64,000 bases of DNA. Origin: Malus domestica. Its lineage: Eukaryota > Streptophyta > Magnoliopsida > Rosales > Rosaceae. The DNA is taken from positions 40,442,501 through 40,506,500 of the forward strand of contig NC_091671.1 of NCBI RefSeq assembly GCF_042453785.1, written 5' to 3'. The first letter of the stretch is position 1; every line of letters starts with the position of its first letter. Position numbers and translations under genes: made by a program. Below the pieces are notes generated by a model. That model was given only the letters and a program-made list of their open reading frames with translations, made no database searches and was not told where the DNA came from. Positions 22,385 to 34,610 of the stretch are shown one piece after another.

Positions 22385-23190
22385 TCGTTGGTTCAAAAAT
22401 CGAGGAGGCACCATTCTTCTGATTTCAAAGAGGCACCACTCTTCGGATTTCGAAGAGGCACCACTCTCCACACACAACATCAGCTCATCGGGTACCACAG
22501 ATAACTTGGCCAAAGATCTATGATAAAGTTTAGACACATAAATTTTAAAGGAACAACACCACTACTTGATAACTAAAAAGTCCTTATGTGTGTCAACCTC
22601 CGTGCTCTGTGCTCCATGGCAAGGCAGACTGGCAAAATGTCCAACCTTTACTCACATTCAAGAAAACACTCCCAACAAGATTGCTTGCTCAAAAATCGAA
22701 AAGGAACAGCTCTCCGAATCTCGAGAGCCAGACTTTCAACAAGATTACGTACTCAAAAATCGAAGAGGCACCGCCCTCTGACTCTCAAGAGCCAGACTCC
22801 CAACAAGATTACTTTCTCAAAAATCGAAGAGACAATGCTCTCCAAATCTCAAGAGTCAGACTCCCAACAAGATTGCTTTCTCAAAAATCAAAGAGGCACC
22901 GCTCTCTGAATCTCGAGAGCCAGACTCCCAACAGGATTACGTGCTCAAAAATCGAAGAGGCACCGCCCTCCGAATCTCCAGAGCCAGACTCCCAACAGGA
23001 TTACTTTCTAAAAAATCAAAGAGACATTGCTATCCGAATCTCAAGAGTTAGACTCCCAACAGGATTACTTTCTCAAAAATCGAAGAGGCACCGTTCTCTG
23101 AATCTCGAGAGCCAGATCTCCGACAAGATTGCTTGTTCGAAAACTGAAGAGGCACCGCTCTCCGAACTTCGAGAGCCAGATTTCCTTGGA
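22385..23190. repeat. Tandem array of about 60-bp units in E1
   Basis: Repeated AAAAATCGAAGAGGCACCGC, then CTCTCCGAATCTC, GAGAGCCAGACTCCCAACA and GGATTAC. About nine units lie between 22670 and 23190, with shorter pieces (AAGAGGCACCACTCTTC) from 22390 to 22470. The open frames across it come only from the repeat length being a multiple of three. Confidence 0.85.
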
Positions 23191-24347
23191 TAAAGCTTGT
23201 CTGCAATCTTCACACGTAACTTCAGCTTTCCAAATACCACAGACCACTTTTTCAAAGTGCTCTGACAAAGTTAAAACACGTGAAGCTTGCAACTCTCACT
23301 ACATTGCTATGACCAAGAAGAGTAAAGGAACATCACTACTACTTGTTGTTAGGGAGACTCCTATTTATGTCGACCTCCATCCTCCACAGCCAGGCAGACC
23401 TGTAAATAAAAAAAATGCTCAACTTTTCTTCACATTCGAGATGGCACTCTCAACAGAGTCTCTCGAAATACTCAGCTTCTTTTCCTCCCGATAAAACCTC
23501 TGTAAACAAGCCACACCATAGCAAGAGTATCTCATATCATCAAGGTTAAAAGCAAGAGTATCCTATATCATGCTTTTTCCCTGTATTTTCCTTTGGCCTT
23601 GTTCTTACCTGATTACTTACCTGGTGTTTATACCATATTTAGGACCTCGTATTTAGATATCGTACAAATACTCAAGGGACATAAATGTAATTATGTGATA
23701 AAGGAATGGGCAAATATGTAATAAGTGAGGAGTCCTTATTCTATAAAAGGACCCCTCACCCTCACAATTAGGGGATCATTTTCTGAGGCCATTTCTGAAG
23801 CCTCTCTCACCCTCTCAACGCTCTCACTCTCAGAACTCACTCTCTCCCTCACTTCTCAGAGAAATATAATACAATCAATGTGGACGTAGCCCAAACCTTG
23901 AGGTGAACCACGATACATCTTGTGTCATTTACATTTCATGCAGATTCACGGTCGGATTTATGTTGTACCAAGACCTCCAGTTTTGTGCATCAACATTTGG
24001 CGCCGTCTGTGGGAAACGACACGAAAGGCTGTGTCGATTCTCTTTCATTTTTTCACTTCGGCCGTGGATCTGCAAAATTTGACAAAACCCAGAAAGAAAA
24101 AAACCACAACAAAGTCTCCCCGAAATCCAAAACACCTACGGATCTCCATTCCCATTTACCAAACAAATCAAAACACTCAAATCTCATTTCAACATTTGGT
24201 GTATAGCTATATTCAAACGCAAACAAAATCTCCCCAAAGAGCCTCCCTCTACAGTAGAAGCAGATCTCCAAATTTACCATTTATAACCAAAACCCAAAAA
24301 AAAAAAACTATACCACTTTAAATCTGCTCCAGAGTGAAATTACTCAG

Positions 24348-24645
24348 ATGCCACCCAACCTGCCCAAATCCTCAGTATTGATCCATCGTGTCCACATCGC
24401 CACCTCGGCGACATCGAACACGACGTCATCACAGTACCAAAACCAAAGAGGAGGAGGATATGCTTTCTCTTGTGAATGATGGAGCGGCGCCCGTGCCCAT
24501 CGCGTGGTCGGTGGACCATATGGTCGATGGTGCAGCGCTTCGACAACCCGCAGGCTTACAAACATTTTGTCAAGAGCTGCCACGTCATCGAGGGCAGCGG
24601 TGATGTGGGGACGCTGCAGGAGGTGCAGGTGAAATACACGGAGTA
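24348..24645 (+). pseudogene. PYL4-like: Captured 5' half of a PYL abscisic-acid receptor gene
   Basis: PYR/PYL proteins bind abscisic acid and inhibit PP2C phosphatases. From ATG 24348 the frame gives MPPNLPKSSVLIHRVHIATS, like the start of PYL4/5/6 proteins. It continues APVPIAWSV. After an insertion of about 16 nt with a local TGGTCGGTGG/TGGTCGATGG duplication, the frame changes and reads RRFDNPQAYKHFVKSCHVI-like sequence (here VQRFDNPQAYKHFVKSC) and GDVGTLQEVQV, then ends in TAG. The ligand-gate and latch loops of the receptor are missing. It sits inside E2 on the element's sense strand, so it is a transduplicated fragment, not a working receptor. Confidence 0.88.
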
Positions 24646-24730
24646 GTCACCGAGTCAACCAAGATCCTCTCGGGTCGGATCGACGACCTCCAGTCATTTT
24701 GGGTCTGATCGACGACAGCGGCTTGGGCTG

Positions 24731-24919
24731 CACCAGTTCACCCACAAGTTCTCTGACCTGAAGGCCATGCGCAACGCACGTGACCTCTTCCTCTCTATCC
24801 CGAGACCCGACCTTTTCCTCTTCAACATCGTCATCCGAGGCTCCACCGCCAATGCCGCACTTTCCTCTGCGATTTCTCTCTACACTCATTTGCGGAAGAA
24901 TACTAATGTTGATAGGTTT
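24731..24919 (+). pseudogene. Captured fragment of a PPR protein gene
   Basis: The frame gives HQFTHKFSDLKAMRNARDLF, then SIPRPDLFLFNIVIRGST and AISLYTHLRKNTNV. This matches the first PPR motifs of a DYW-class protein like Arabidopsis At4g30700 (from memory). It follows the PYL fragment at once inside E2. Sequence just after it (LHGHAIL at about 24970) may be a more decayed continuation. Confidence 0.75.
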
Positions 24920-25323
24920 TGAGAGAGACATATCGCTTTGCTGATGGGTTTTGAGAGAGACAGGTCGCTTGGCTACACGGCCATGCGATCCTGCTGCAGG
25001 CCCATATTCTTCAACCACCAGCTGGCCTTGGCCCTTCTGTCTATAGAGGCCCCACATTCAGATGGAGATCTTTCAGCTATTGCATTTCTCCAGACAGCTC
25101 TCTCCATATCTCACAGATTTTACAGCTGGAGTACACCAGCTAGTGTCTAGACGTAGTGGAAAGAAAAAGCAAAAAGAAAAAAAAATGAATGACCCAAGCT
25201 GGAGTACATCAACTTCTCGACATTTTATCACTCTTAGAGTTTGGAGCAGGTGGAGACGGGACCCAAGGTGGTGAAGGGGACCCTGCCGACAAAAATATTA
25301 AAGAAAGCCGAGGCAAAGCTCCA

Positions 25324-25496
25324 CGAGTTGGGAAGAAGCTCCACGAAAAGCTGAGGGGCATCAACGTTAGCGGTGATCAGCTTCGTCTTGACGGTCTCAG
25401 CCCTCTGCCTCCAGATCGGGAACCCACCGCCAAACTTCTGTTCAGAATCTCGGTCCGCAACGCGAAGAAGATTCTAAGGCTTTCTCAGGTGGAGTG
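25324..25496 (+). pseudogene. MCU-like: Captured fragment of a mitochondrial calcium uniporter (MCU) gene
   Basis: The frame gives RVGKKLHEKLRGINVSGDQL, then RLDGLSPLPP and ISVRNAKKILRLSQVE. Plant MCU proteins have the same ordered words after the transit peptide (VGDKLxEKLxxINxxGxRIRxEGLxPP, then xxVxxARKxxRxxQxE). The pore domain is not present. It lies inside E2, in the same orientation as the PYL and PPR pieces. The family assignment is by memory of motif order and is less certain than PYL. Confidence 0.65.
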
Positions 25497-26250
25497 TCTC
25501 TGGCCTGTTCGTCTACTCCGTAACTTCCCACGTTTTGACCACCCAACGATAGAGAAAGCCGATGGCTCTAAACCCAGTTGAGTTCAACTTCCCGATGAGC
25601 CCAACCGTTTTTTCGATGAAGCAAAGGAAGAAACTGTCTGCAGAACTCTGGCGAAAGCTGCAGAGAAACCCGACTAGTTTCCGACTTGTTCTTGTCGATT
25701 TTGGACGGGATCTTGACCACCAGATAACTCTCCAACGTCCCTAGGCTCGGTTTCGAGCAAACTCATGCTCAAATCTAAGGGGGTACGAGACTTCCAAATT
25801 CGAGCGGAAATTTCCCAACTGTTTCAAGATTTTAAACCTCCGGACATCAACCAGCTTAAAGAATGTGTCCAGTTTGAAGGCTTGGGCATCACCACGGCAG
25901 CCTAAGTAACGAATAACCATGGGGACAGTGCATGCTGGTGCTGCCATACATTGTTGAGATGTATATGAGATGATTTCTTCAACGATGGCTGCAGATCCCC
26001 AATGGCAGATGACAGCACAAAAAAGCAAAAGAGAGAGGCAGTGGGAAACAAAGAAAAAGGAAAAGGAAAATATGCTTTTACAAATGGTATCTTTTTGCTT
26101 TTACAAACAGAAGTTGTCGGTTTTTCAAATGGGGAAAGGAACAACGTCATCAAGTGGAAGTCGGATCTCTGGCAACGCAGAGACAGAGACAGAGAGGTGT
26201 GGTGGAAAAGGAAAAGCAGAAAGTAAAAGTAAGGAATAAACATCCCACCA
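25497..26250. other. E2 interior, possibly further captured sequence
   Basis: GC content and codon-like texture stay higher than in the flanking repeats as far as about 26000. Short open frames exist on both strands (for example MALNPVEFNFPMSPT from 25562), but I do not recognise any protein. Confidence 0.35.
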
Positions 26251-26439
26251 GAAAGATGTGATTTACTTTTCTTGTTTTTGTGTGATGTAATTTAGTTTTC
26301 CTATCTTTCGGAGACATTTGTATAAACCCCATCAGAGGGTAATATGTATAAACCCCATCAAAGGGTTAAAAAAAACGACAAAACCCAAAATAAATGGGCT
26401 GGCATGTTGTGGAGGGCAAAGATCTATAAGCCCAAAAAA

Positions 26440-27140
26440 ACACCAACCAGGTGATTAAAAGTACGCCTAGTACTCCAAAATTATTCAACAACCTGCCGCT
26501 ATTACCACCAATCAGGTGATGAAATATACAACCCGTACTCCAATATCATTTGGCAACTAGCCATTCATGCCACCAACCAGGTGATGAAATGTACAACCCG
26601 TACTCCAATATCATTTGGCAACTAGCCATTCATGCTACCAATTAGGTGATGAAATGTACAACCCGTACTCTAATATCATTTGGCAACTAGTCATTCATGC
26701 CACCAACCACGTGATGAAATGTACAACCCGTACTCTCCTTCATGTCATGATGTCACCAACCAGGTGATCAAAAGTACGCCCAGTACTCCAAATTATACAT
26801 GAGCATTACTCATGTCATTCATACATAAACATTCATGAGCATCACTCATGACAATCATACATAAACATTCATGACCATCATTCATGTCAACATTCATGAG
26901 CATCACTCATGTTAACATTCATGAGCATCACTCATGTCAATCATACATAAACATTCATGAGCATCACTCATGTCAACATCTATGAGCATCACTCATGTCA
27001 ATCAGCTTCAAAAGCTTCATTTATAAAAGCTCTAGCTTCAAAAGCTTCATTTACAGAGCTCCAGCTTCGAAAACTTCATTTACAGAGCTCTAGCTTCAAA
27101 GCTTCACTTGCAAAGCTTTACCTACAAAGCTTCAGTGCAG
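26440..27140. repeat. Minisatellites in E2 shared with E1
   Basis: 26440-26770: the CCACCAACCAGGTGATGAAA / GTACAACCCGTACTC unit as in E1. 26790-27000: CATGAGCATCACTCATGTCA units. 27000-27140: AGCTTCATTTACAGAGCTC units. Confidence 0.85.
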
Positions 27141-27299
27141 GGTATACAAATACCGCCTCCAAACAACCGCCACTTCGGCCCATACATGGATTCAATTTGA
27201 AGTCTCCAGCCAACAGACTCTATTGACCGAAGACTTGGGGGACTACATTATGTACCATATATTGGGCTTCAACTGGGCCTTATGAAAAATACTTGGGGG

Positions 27300-27445
27300 G
27301 ACTCTAGCCCATTATTCATGTACTGAGGAACGAGCCCTTATTTTATAAAAGGGACTCCCCTCACCACCATTAGAGAGCATCAACTCTAGCCCATCATCCA
27401 TGTATTGAGGAGCAAGCCCTTATTTTATAAAAATGACTCCCTCAC
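27300..27445 (+). repeat. Duplicated LTR-promoter-like core in E2
   Basis: Two copies of about 80 bp start CTCTAGCCCAT and contain GCCCTTATTTTATAAAA followed by GACTCCC and CTCACC. This resembles the TATA region of the E2 LTR (GTCCTTATTCTATAAAAGGA, then CCCTCACC). Confidence 0.6.
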
Positions 27446-28833
27446 CTTCAAACGCAGCAAGCTGAGCCAACCAAGGCAACATAAGCCACGAGCCGAGCAG
27501 CCGAACAGCGTGTGCTACTTCTGGATGAGCATCATTTCACTTTGAGCACCGCCTCATATCAGGCATCAGTTCAAGACAACGTCTAGTTACTTCGGCCCAC
27601 ACATGGACTGAATTTCAAGTCTCCAGCCAAAAAACTCTCTTGACTGAAGACTTGGGGGACTACTGTTTATACCATATTTAGGGCCTCGTATTTAGATCTC
27701 GTACAAATACTCGAGGGACATAAATGTAATTATGTGATAAAGGAAGGGGAAAATATGTAATAAGTGAGGAGTCCTTATTCTATAAAAGGACCCTCACCCT
27801 CACAATTAGGGGGATCATTTTCTGAGGCCATTTCTGAAGCCTCTCTCACCCTCTCAACACTCTCACTCTCAGAACTCTCTCTCTCCCTCACTTCTCAGAG
27901 AAATATAATACAATCAGTATGGACGTAGCCCAAACCTTGGGGTGAACCACGATACATCTTGTGTCATTTACATTTCATGCAGATTCACGGTCGGATTTAT
28001 GTTGTACCAAGACCTCCAGTTTTGTGCATCAACACTTGGCATTGCTCTCAAGTACTCATCTTTAACATCTTATGCTTCCAGAGAAGATACCATATCTGCC
28101 TGAGGAACAGATAGGGAAAGAGAGAAGGATACAAGAAAGCATGTGGAGACAAGCGTAATAGAACGCGTGTCAATACATCCACTACTTTGTCAACAGCAAA
28201 AGTATCTCATATCATCAGGGTCGAACGTACTCTAGATTTGATGGACTTGTTTTGACCCTCAAATTCTTGAGTCGGCCTTATACTCTAGAGGAAACCAAAA
28301 AACCCTCCAGCCCAGTTCAAGAATAAACCTGTGGAAAGTTACTTCTTCAAAAGTAAAAGTATCTCATATCATCTCTTTTCAATTTGCTTCTCCTTATCCT
28401 TGTTGCTGTTTACGCCACAAGGAGAATGAGAACAATCAACCGGAAGCCGAAGTCGAACCTCCAATCCAGGTTGCTTGCTTGTAAGTATGATTGCTTACCT
28501 TGTCTGTTACCTCCTTTAGCAAATCTCCTAGCTCGGCGACTTGGGGGACTCCTACTATAGGGTTTGTATCGCACTTGACCAGGCTCGAAACTACAAGTAA
28601 GCTTAAAGTGAAATTGATACATTACCTTGTGCATCTTTAGCGGTTAAAGATACCACTCCTGGATGGAGGAAAAGTACTTCCAGAGAAGTTGCCACATCTA
28701 CATATGAGACAGATAAGGCAAGTGAAAATGATACCACACTTCAGTACTTAGAAGTTTCGTGATTACTCAATGGCTTGGATCTTGCAAGTCCCCAACCGAG
28801 GAGCTTCCCTCACTCGGAAACTTAGGGGAGTAT

Positions 28834-29348
28834 TGTTTGTACCATACTTGATCAATCCCGAAACTACTGAGCACCGGTCAACGTTATACCGTCAAGGACC
28901 CAGAAGAGTTTCCCTCAAACCAGGAAGCCAATCACAGTGCGACACGTGTCGACATCAGAAGCCAATCAGAGCGCGACACGTGTCAACATCAGAAGCCAAT
29001 CACAACACGACACGTGTCAATGTCAGAATGAAACTAGAAACTCTATTCTATAAATAAAAATCATTCTCTCACAATATTTCCTAATGTCGTTTGTACTAAA
29101 TCATTCACTAGTACTCACTAAAAGAGAGCTTGAACCTATGTACTTGTGTAAACCCTTCATAATTAATGAGAACTCCTTTACTCTATGGACGTAGCTAATC
29201 TGGGTGAACCACGTACATCTTATGTTTGCTTCCCTATCTCTATCCATTTACATACTTATCTACACTAGTGATCGGAGCAATCTAGCGAATGTCACAAACT
29301 TAACACTTTCTGTTGTACCAAAGTCCTCACTGATTTTGTGCATCAACA
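28834..29348 (+). repeat. 3' LTR of E1
   Basis: Partner of 15688-16201, with the same triple ACACGTGTC block at about 28925-29020. Confidence 0.92.
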
Positions 29349-29399
29349 AACTCAGTTTTTTTTTATACCACTTTTTATAAAAGCACCTTAGTAACAAAC

Positions 29400-29977
29400 C
29401 AGTACTAATTCACATGATGAAGTCAAAATAAATTAAAGGTGTTGCAAACTTGCTATCTCAGCACTATTTTTTACCTTCCACGTACTCTTCACAATTTTTG
29501 TACGTTTGATCAAATAAATTGAAAAGGATCAAATGATAAAAAATAAAAAAGATGTGTGTGGATAACATCACCCTAAACTAAAAAAAAACTAAGTTGGAAA
29601 CATAAAATTAGCATGAATTTTATAAGAACCCTGCCCAAAACGACATCATTTTGGGTTTGGGCTGCATTTTTTTTCAATTCAAACATCCATGTCGCCTAAA
29701 CGCCTGAGGCTATAAAGCGTAGGCGTCTGAGTCAATGCAATTCTCAATTTTCTCACTGAAAAGAAATGACCGGACTTCAGTAAATACATGCCTCGTGTAT
29801 AATTAAATAGGGATTGAGCGATGACTGTCACTGACGAGGGCTAAGCTTGCGAGCCGAGCCAAGCAGGAAGAAGAAGTCGATCATCAGCACTCTGTGTCGG
29901 GTCTTCCATTGATCCTTCAGCTTTATCCTCACGGCTTTCTTCACCTCTTTATGTCCATTGCAGCACACTTTGTCTCT
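29400..29977. other. Intergenic and 3' flank of the PPR gene
   Basis: AT-rich, no ORF of note. It includes the presumed 3' UTR of the minus-strand PPR gene (about 29800-29977). Confidence 0.45.
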
Positions 29978-31693
29978 TTACCAATAGTCTTTACAAGAGC
30001 ATAGTCCTTCCCTGAAATGGTGAAACCGGTTGCAATCTCTGATCACGATTTCCCGACCAAACTCCTCAGAAATCATCTTCATGGCATCATGACAATCACG
30101 GCATATCCTCAGGTTTTTAACAATTCGAATTGGTGTGCCTAGACTTGTCTTCAAAAAGCAGAATGCAATTGCCAATTTTTCGCTATGGTATGCCAAAGCC
30201 AACTCCTTTCCTTCCTCATCTAGTTCAAGTAACGCCTCACTTGTATTTCCTACAAAGCCTTTCATTCTCAACCTATTCATAATCTCGTCAAGCATCATGT
30301 ATATCTCTCGAGTTTCTGGATGCGAATCATCACATGCGAAAAACTCATGAAGAACACCTCCTACCTCAACCAAACTACAACCGGGGACTTTCTTGACCTC
30401 TTTTACCTCCATGAGATCTCTCACACGCCTTACTTCACTCCATTTACCCATCTTTGCGTACACATTTGACAAAAGTACATATGCACCACTATTCGTGGGA
30501 TCCAACTGAATTAGATTCTTCAGTGCAATCTCACTCATTTCGATGTCCCTATGCATCCTAGAGCCACTGAGCAGAGCCCCCCATACAAGAACATCAGGCT
30601 CCATTGGCATGGACTGCACCACCTTCAGTGCCTCTCGAACAAGACCAGCTTTTCCATACAGGTCAACAATACAACCAAAGTGCTGGATCAAAGGCTTAAT
30701 ACCAAACTCCTCATCCATCCTCCTAAAGTACTCCTTCCCTTCACTCACCAAACCTCCATGTACACAAGCACAAAGAACACCCACAAACGTCACAGCATTA
30801 GGCCTCACGCCGAGCTTTATCATTTCAGAAAATAATTCAAGGCATTCTGTAGCATGTCCATGCATGGCCAGTCCTGAAATCATTGAACTCCATGCCATCA
30901 CATCCTTGTAAGGACCCATATTATCAAAAACAACTTTTGCTTTCTCAATACTTCCACATTTGGCATACATGTCCACCATTGCAGTTCCTAAGACAACATC
31001 AATTTGCATCCCCGATTTGTCAATATAAGCATGAACCCATTTTCCATGCTCAAGCGCACCCAACCGTCCGCAAGCCAATAGCACGCTCGACATGGTAAAC
31101 TCATTAGGCCTCACGCCACCAGCATCCACCTTTTGCATCTCACGAAACAAGGCAAGTGCATCCTTATAGGCACCACACACGACGTACCCCTTTATCATAC
31201 AACTCCAAGAGATCACATTTCTCGCAGGCATTTTATCGAACACCTCTCTCGCATCACCAATCAATCCCGCTTTCGAATAGGCATTCATAATCGAATTCCA
31301 AGACGGTAAGTCCGGTTGCGTAATTTCATCAAACACTTGACGGGCAAGCGTCAAACTCCCACAGGACGAGTACATACGTATGAGAGAAGTGCGGACAAAC
31401 GGGTCGTCAGTGAACCCGAAGAGAAAAACTTGGGCGTGGATTTGTTTTCCGGGCCGGATGTGAGGGAGGGAATGGCAGGACTGGAGGAGGAAAGGGAAGG
31501 TGCGGTCGTCCGGTTCGACTCCGTGTAAGCGCATGCGGAGGAAGACGGACAGTGGGGAAGGATGGGATAGGACTGTGGATTGGACATGGGCTCGGATAAG
31601 GGTGTTCCAAACGAAGGATTCGGGGGTTGGATGGGAAAGATGGAGGGTTGGGTGCGTGGAGGATATCAGCTTTGTCTTTGTGCAGGCTCGCAT
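29978..31693 (-). CDS. DYW-type pentatricopeptide repeat protein, organelle RNA editing factor family
   Basis: A single 571-codon exon from ATG 31693 to the stop at 29978. PPR motifs of P, L and S type run from about residue 25 to 380, for example GSLTLARQVFDEITQPDLPS, GLIGDAREVFDKMPARNVIS and GSIEKAKVVFDNM. An E/E+ region follows (WGALLSGSRMHRDIEMSEIA). The DYW deaminase-like domain is at about 458-571 and keeps its zinc/catalytic signature: HSE at about 503, CRDCH at about 531, HHF near 558, CSC and terminal KDYW. Such proteins bind single-stranded RNA in chloroplasts or mitochondria and convert C to U. The nearest relative I recall is At3g62890, which also neighbours OEP16-4 in Arabidopsis. 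The editing target cannot be read from sequence. It is intact and close to family length. Confidence 0.93.
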   Translation of the reverse strand: MRACTKTKLISSTHPTLHLSHPTPESFVWNTLIRAHVQSTVLSHPSPLSVFLRMRLHGVEPDDRTFPFLLQSCHSLPHIRPGKQIHAQVFLFGFTDDPFVRTSLIRMYSSCGSLTLARQVFDEITQPDLPSWNSIMNAYSKAGLIGDAREVFDKMPARNVISWSCMIKGYVVCGAYKDALALFREMQKVDAGGVRPNEFTMSSVLLACGRLGALEHGKWVHAYIDKSGMQIDVVLGTAMVDMYAKCGSIEKAKVVFDNMGPYKDVMAWSSMISGLAMHGHATECLELFSEMIKLGVRPNAVTFVGVLCACVHGGLVSEGKEYFRRMDEEFGIKPLIQHFGCIVDLYGKAGLVREALKVVQSMPMEPDVLVWGALLSGSRMHRDIEMSEIALKNLIQLDPTNSGAYVLLSNVYAKMGKWSEVRRVRDLMEVKEVKKVPGCSLVEVGGVLHEFFACDDSHPETREIYMMLDEIMNRLRMKGFVGNTSEALLELDEEGKELALAYHSEKLAIAFCFLKTSLGTPIRIVKNLRICRDCHDAMKMISEEFGREIVIRDCNRFHHFREGLCSCKDYW

Positions 31694-31747
31694 TTCTTCC
31701 GCTGCATAGCGGGAAACAATTCAAACCGTTTTAGGGGTTAGCATTCC

Positions 31748-31932
31748 AGGCTGATCCTTTTCCTGGAGATCCTAGGATCCTGTGATCTCACCGTTGATCA
31801 TATATTTTCGTTAGATATTATTCATATTTAATTTTAAATCTTAAATTTTAAAATGATTTCTAACCGCACGAACGGGTGAGATCACGGAATCCCTAGGATC
31901 CTTAGGAAAAGATCCGGCGAGGATCCTTTCCT
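31748..31932. mobile_element. Short MITE, 185 bp, upstream of the PPR gene
   Basis: The left end AGGCTGATCCTTTTCCTGG and the right end (reverse complement AGGAAAGGATCCTCGCCGG) are inverted, and GTGATCTCACC/GGTGAGATCAC pair further in. Flanks AGCATTCC and GGCATTCC suggest an 8-bp target duplication with one change, hAT-like. It lies 55 bp upstream of the PPR start codon. Confidence 0.6.
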
Positions 31933-32500
31933 GGCATTCCACTCTCCTCGCCTTTTTTTTCTATATATTTATTTTTTATATCCAAGCTGAAATTAAATTA
32001 ATTTACCTACCCGTGTCGGTTTTGAGTACATGTACATTTTTGTTGAAGGTTGTTCGAGTTTTTTCTGAGAGTATGACGAAGCTAGGTTACTTTAGCACCG
32101 TGATGTCTAGTACTAAGTGAAATTCAAACTTTGATGCATATATAAAAGCACTTTGATCAACTAACTAGGCTAATGGATTACTTCAACATCGTGCCGCCTG
32201 TTACCAAGTGAAATTCAGAACTTACTCGGCTAAGCTCAATTGTATGTAGGGTAATTCTTTAAAGATTTTGATCTTATTTATTAACATGATCGGTTATTTA
32301 AAGTATATAACGATGCTTCAGAGTTTCGGTTTTGGGTTTCAAGTATCGAAATATTTGATGCTAAAAGTATTGGAAACTGTTATTAGCACTCTAAAAATAT
32401 CATTCTACACTCCTCATAAACGTATTTTTCTTTCTAATTATAAAAAGTTTGAAATGCCAAATAAAATTTTTAGAATGCTAATAACAATTTCCAAAGTAAA
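31933..32500. other. Intergenic DNA with a small palindromic MITE
   Basis: 32380-32484 has TTATTAGCACTCTAAAAAT inverted against ATTTTTAGAATGCTAATAA. The same family is at 43441-43544. The rest is AT-rich without genes. Confidence 0.55.
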
Positions 32501-32963
32501 AACCTAATTTTGTGAATTAATAAATCCATCGAGGTTAAAAACCTAAAGTCTAAGCTCTTGATTAGCTTTAACTCCCCGTATTCTCTAACGCATCCCTTCT
32601 CCGATGCAGGCCTGCAACTCGGAACTAAATATCCGGAGATTAACAAGTATCGATGGCACAGTTGCCTTCGCATGTGCGAAGAGGAAAGGGACGGTGAAGT
32701 TCAACGAAGGCGAAAATTTTCGAGGATCTTGTGAATTATATGCCGTAGATAAAATAAATCCGCCATAATCCCTCGAAGGAATACGTACTGCACCAGGCAC
32801 ATGGATAACATAATAACCAGATTCTAAATTCCAAACCGATGTCTCAAAAGAAGCTTTAATTTCCATAGGAGGTATCAATCACGAAAAAAGCTGAAACAGA
32901 AGTTGATAGATAATGCCACAACTAAGCTCAACCGGTAATGCCACAAAACAGGAGACAAAGCTT

Positions 32964-34419
<1,456 letters not shown>

Positions 34420-34507
34420 CTTCGCCTCTCTCTCTCTCGCTGCCCGCTTCTGCGTGGGTGTGTGGGAGCTGCGTCTGTTAGGATTAGCTCAGTAGGATAA
34501 AAGAGTG

Positions 34508-34570
34508 CTAGGGTTTTGGATTCGCGGGTTTTTATTTTATCTCTCAGGTACGGGCCCAAAGGCCCAGCAT
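34508..34570 (-). promoter_or_regulatory. Telo-box and two site II elements of the RPL22 promoter
   Basis: On the gene's strand, GCTGGGCC and TTTGGGCCC (site II, TGGGCY) lie at about 34552-34568, and AAAACCCTA (telo-box) at about 34510-34518, some 90-150 bp upstream of the ATG. This pair is typical of plant ribosomal protein promoters bound by TCP and telobox factors. The motifs are seen; the function is inferred. Confidence 0.7.
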
Positions 34571-34610
34571 AAAGCTAACTGCAAACACGTCTAAGCCTGC
34601 CTACCCCAAC

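Larger units (their letters stand above)
23625..28034 (+). mobile_element. E2: nested LTR retroelement carrying host gene fragments
   Basis: 5' LTR 23625-23995 and 3' LTR 27664-28034 (371 bp each) begin TGTTTATACCATATTTAGG and end TTTTGTGCATCAACA. Flanks CCTGG (23620-23624) and CTTGG (28035-28039) fit a 5-bp duplication with one change. The primer-binding site TTTGGCGCCGTCTGTGGG and the LTR 3' ends match E1, so the two are sister families. A purine tract (GACTTGGGGGACTAC) precedes the 3' LTR. No gag or pol is seen. The interior holds PYL, PPR and MCU fragments (24348-25496) and minisatellites. About a dozen LTR differences by eye make it younger than E1, as nesting requires. Confidence 0.9.
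15688..29348 (+). mobile_element. E1: non-autonomous gypsy-type LTR retrotransposon with nested E2
   Basis: 5' LTR 15688-16201 and 3' LTR 28834-29348 both begin TGTTTGTACCATACTTGA and end TTTTGTGCATCAACA. The flanks are a perfect 5-bp duplication, AACTC, at 15683-15687 and 29349-29353. After the 5' LTR comes TTTGGCGCCGTCTGTGGG, a primer-binding site for a tRNA ending GGCGCCA. A purine tract (AACTTAGGGGAGTAT) precedes the 3' LTR. Coding content is a broken gag and an antisense ORF; no protease, reverse transcriptase or RNase H is seen. Without E2 it is about 9.2 kb, a LARD-like element. By eye the LTRs differ at some 30 places, so the insertion is not recent. Confidence 0.92.

Noticed and set aside
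22588-23193. 201-codon ORF with repeated peptides
   Set aside because: Produced by tandem 60-bp repeats; several frames are open at once.
24348-24645. Functional PYL receptor gene
   Set aside because: Frame is broken by an insertion, the C-terminal half is missing, and it lies between LTRs.
32585-32878. 97-codon minus-strand ORF downstream of RPL22
   Set aside because: Unrecognised, lies where the RPL22 3' UTR is expected, and has no conserved motif.
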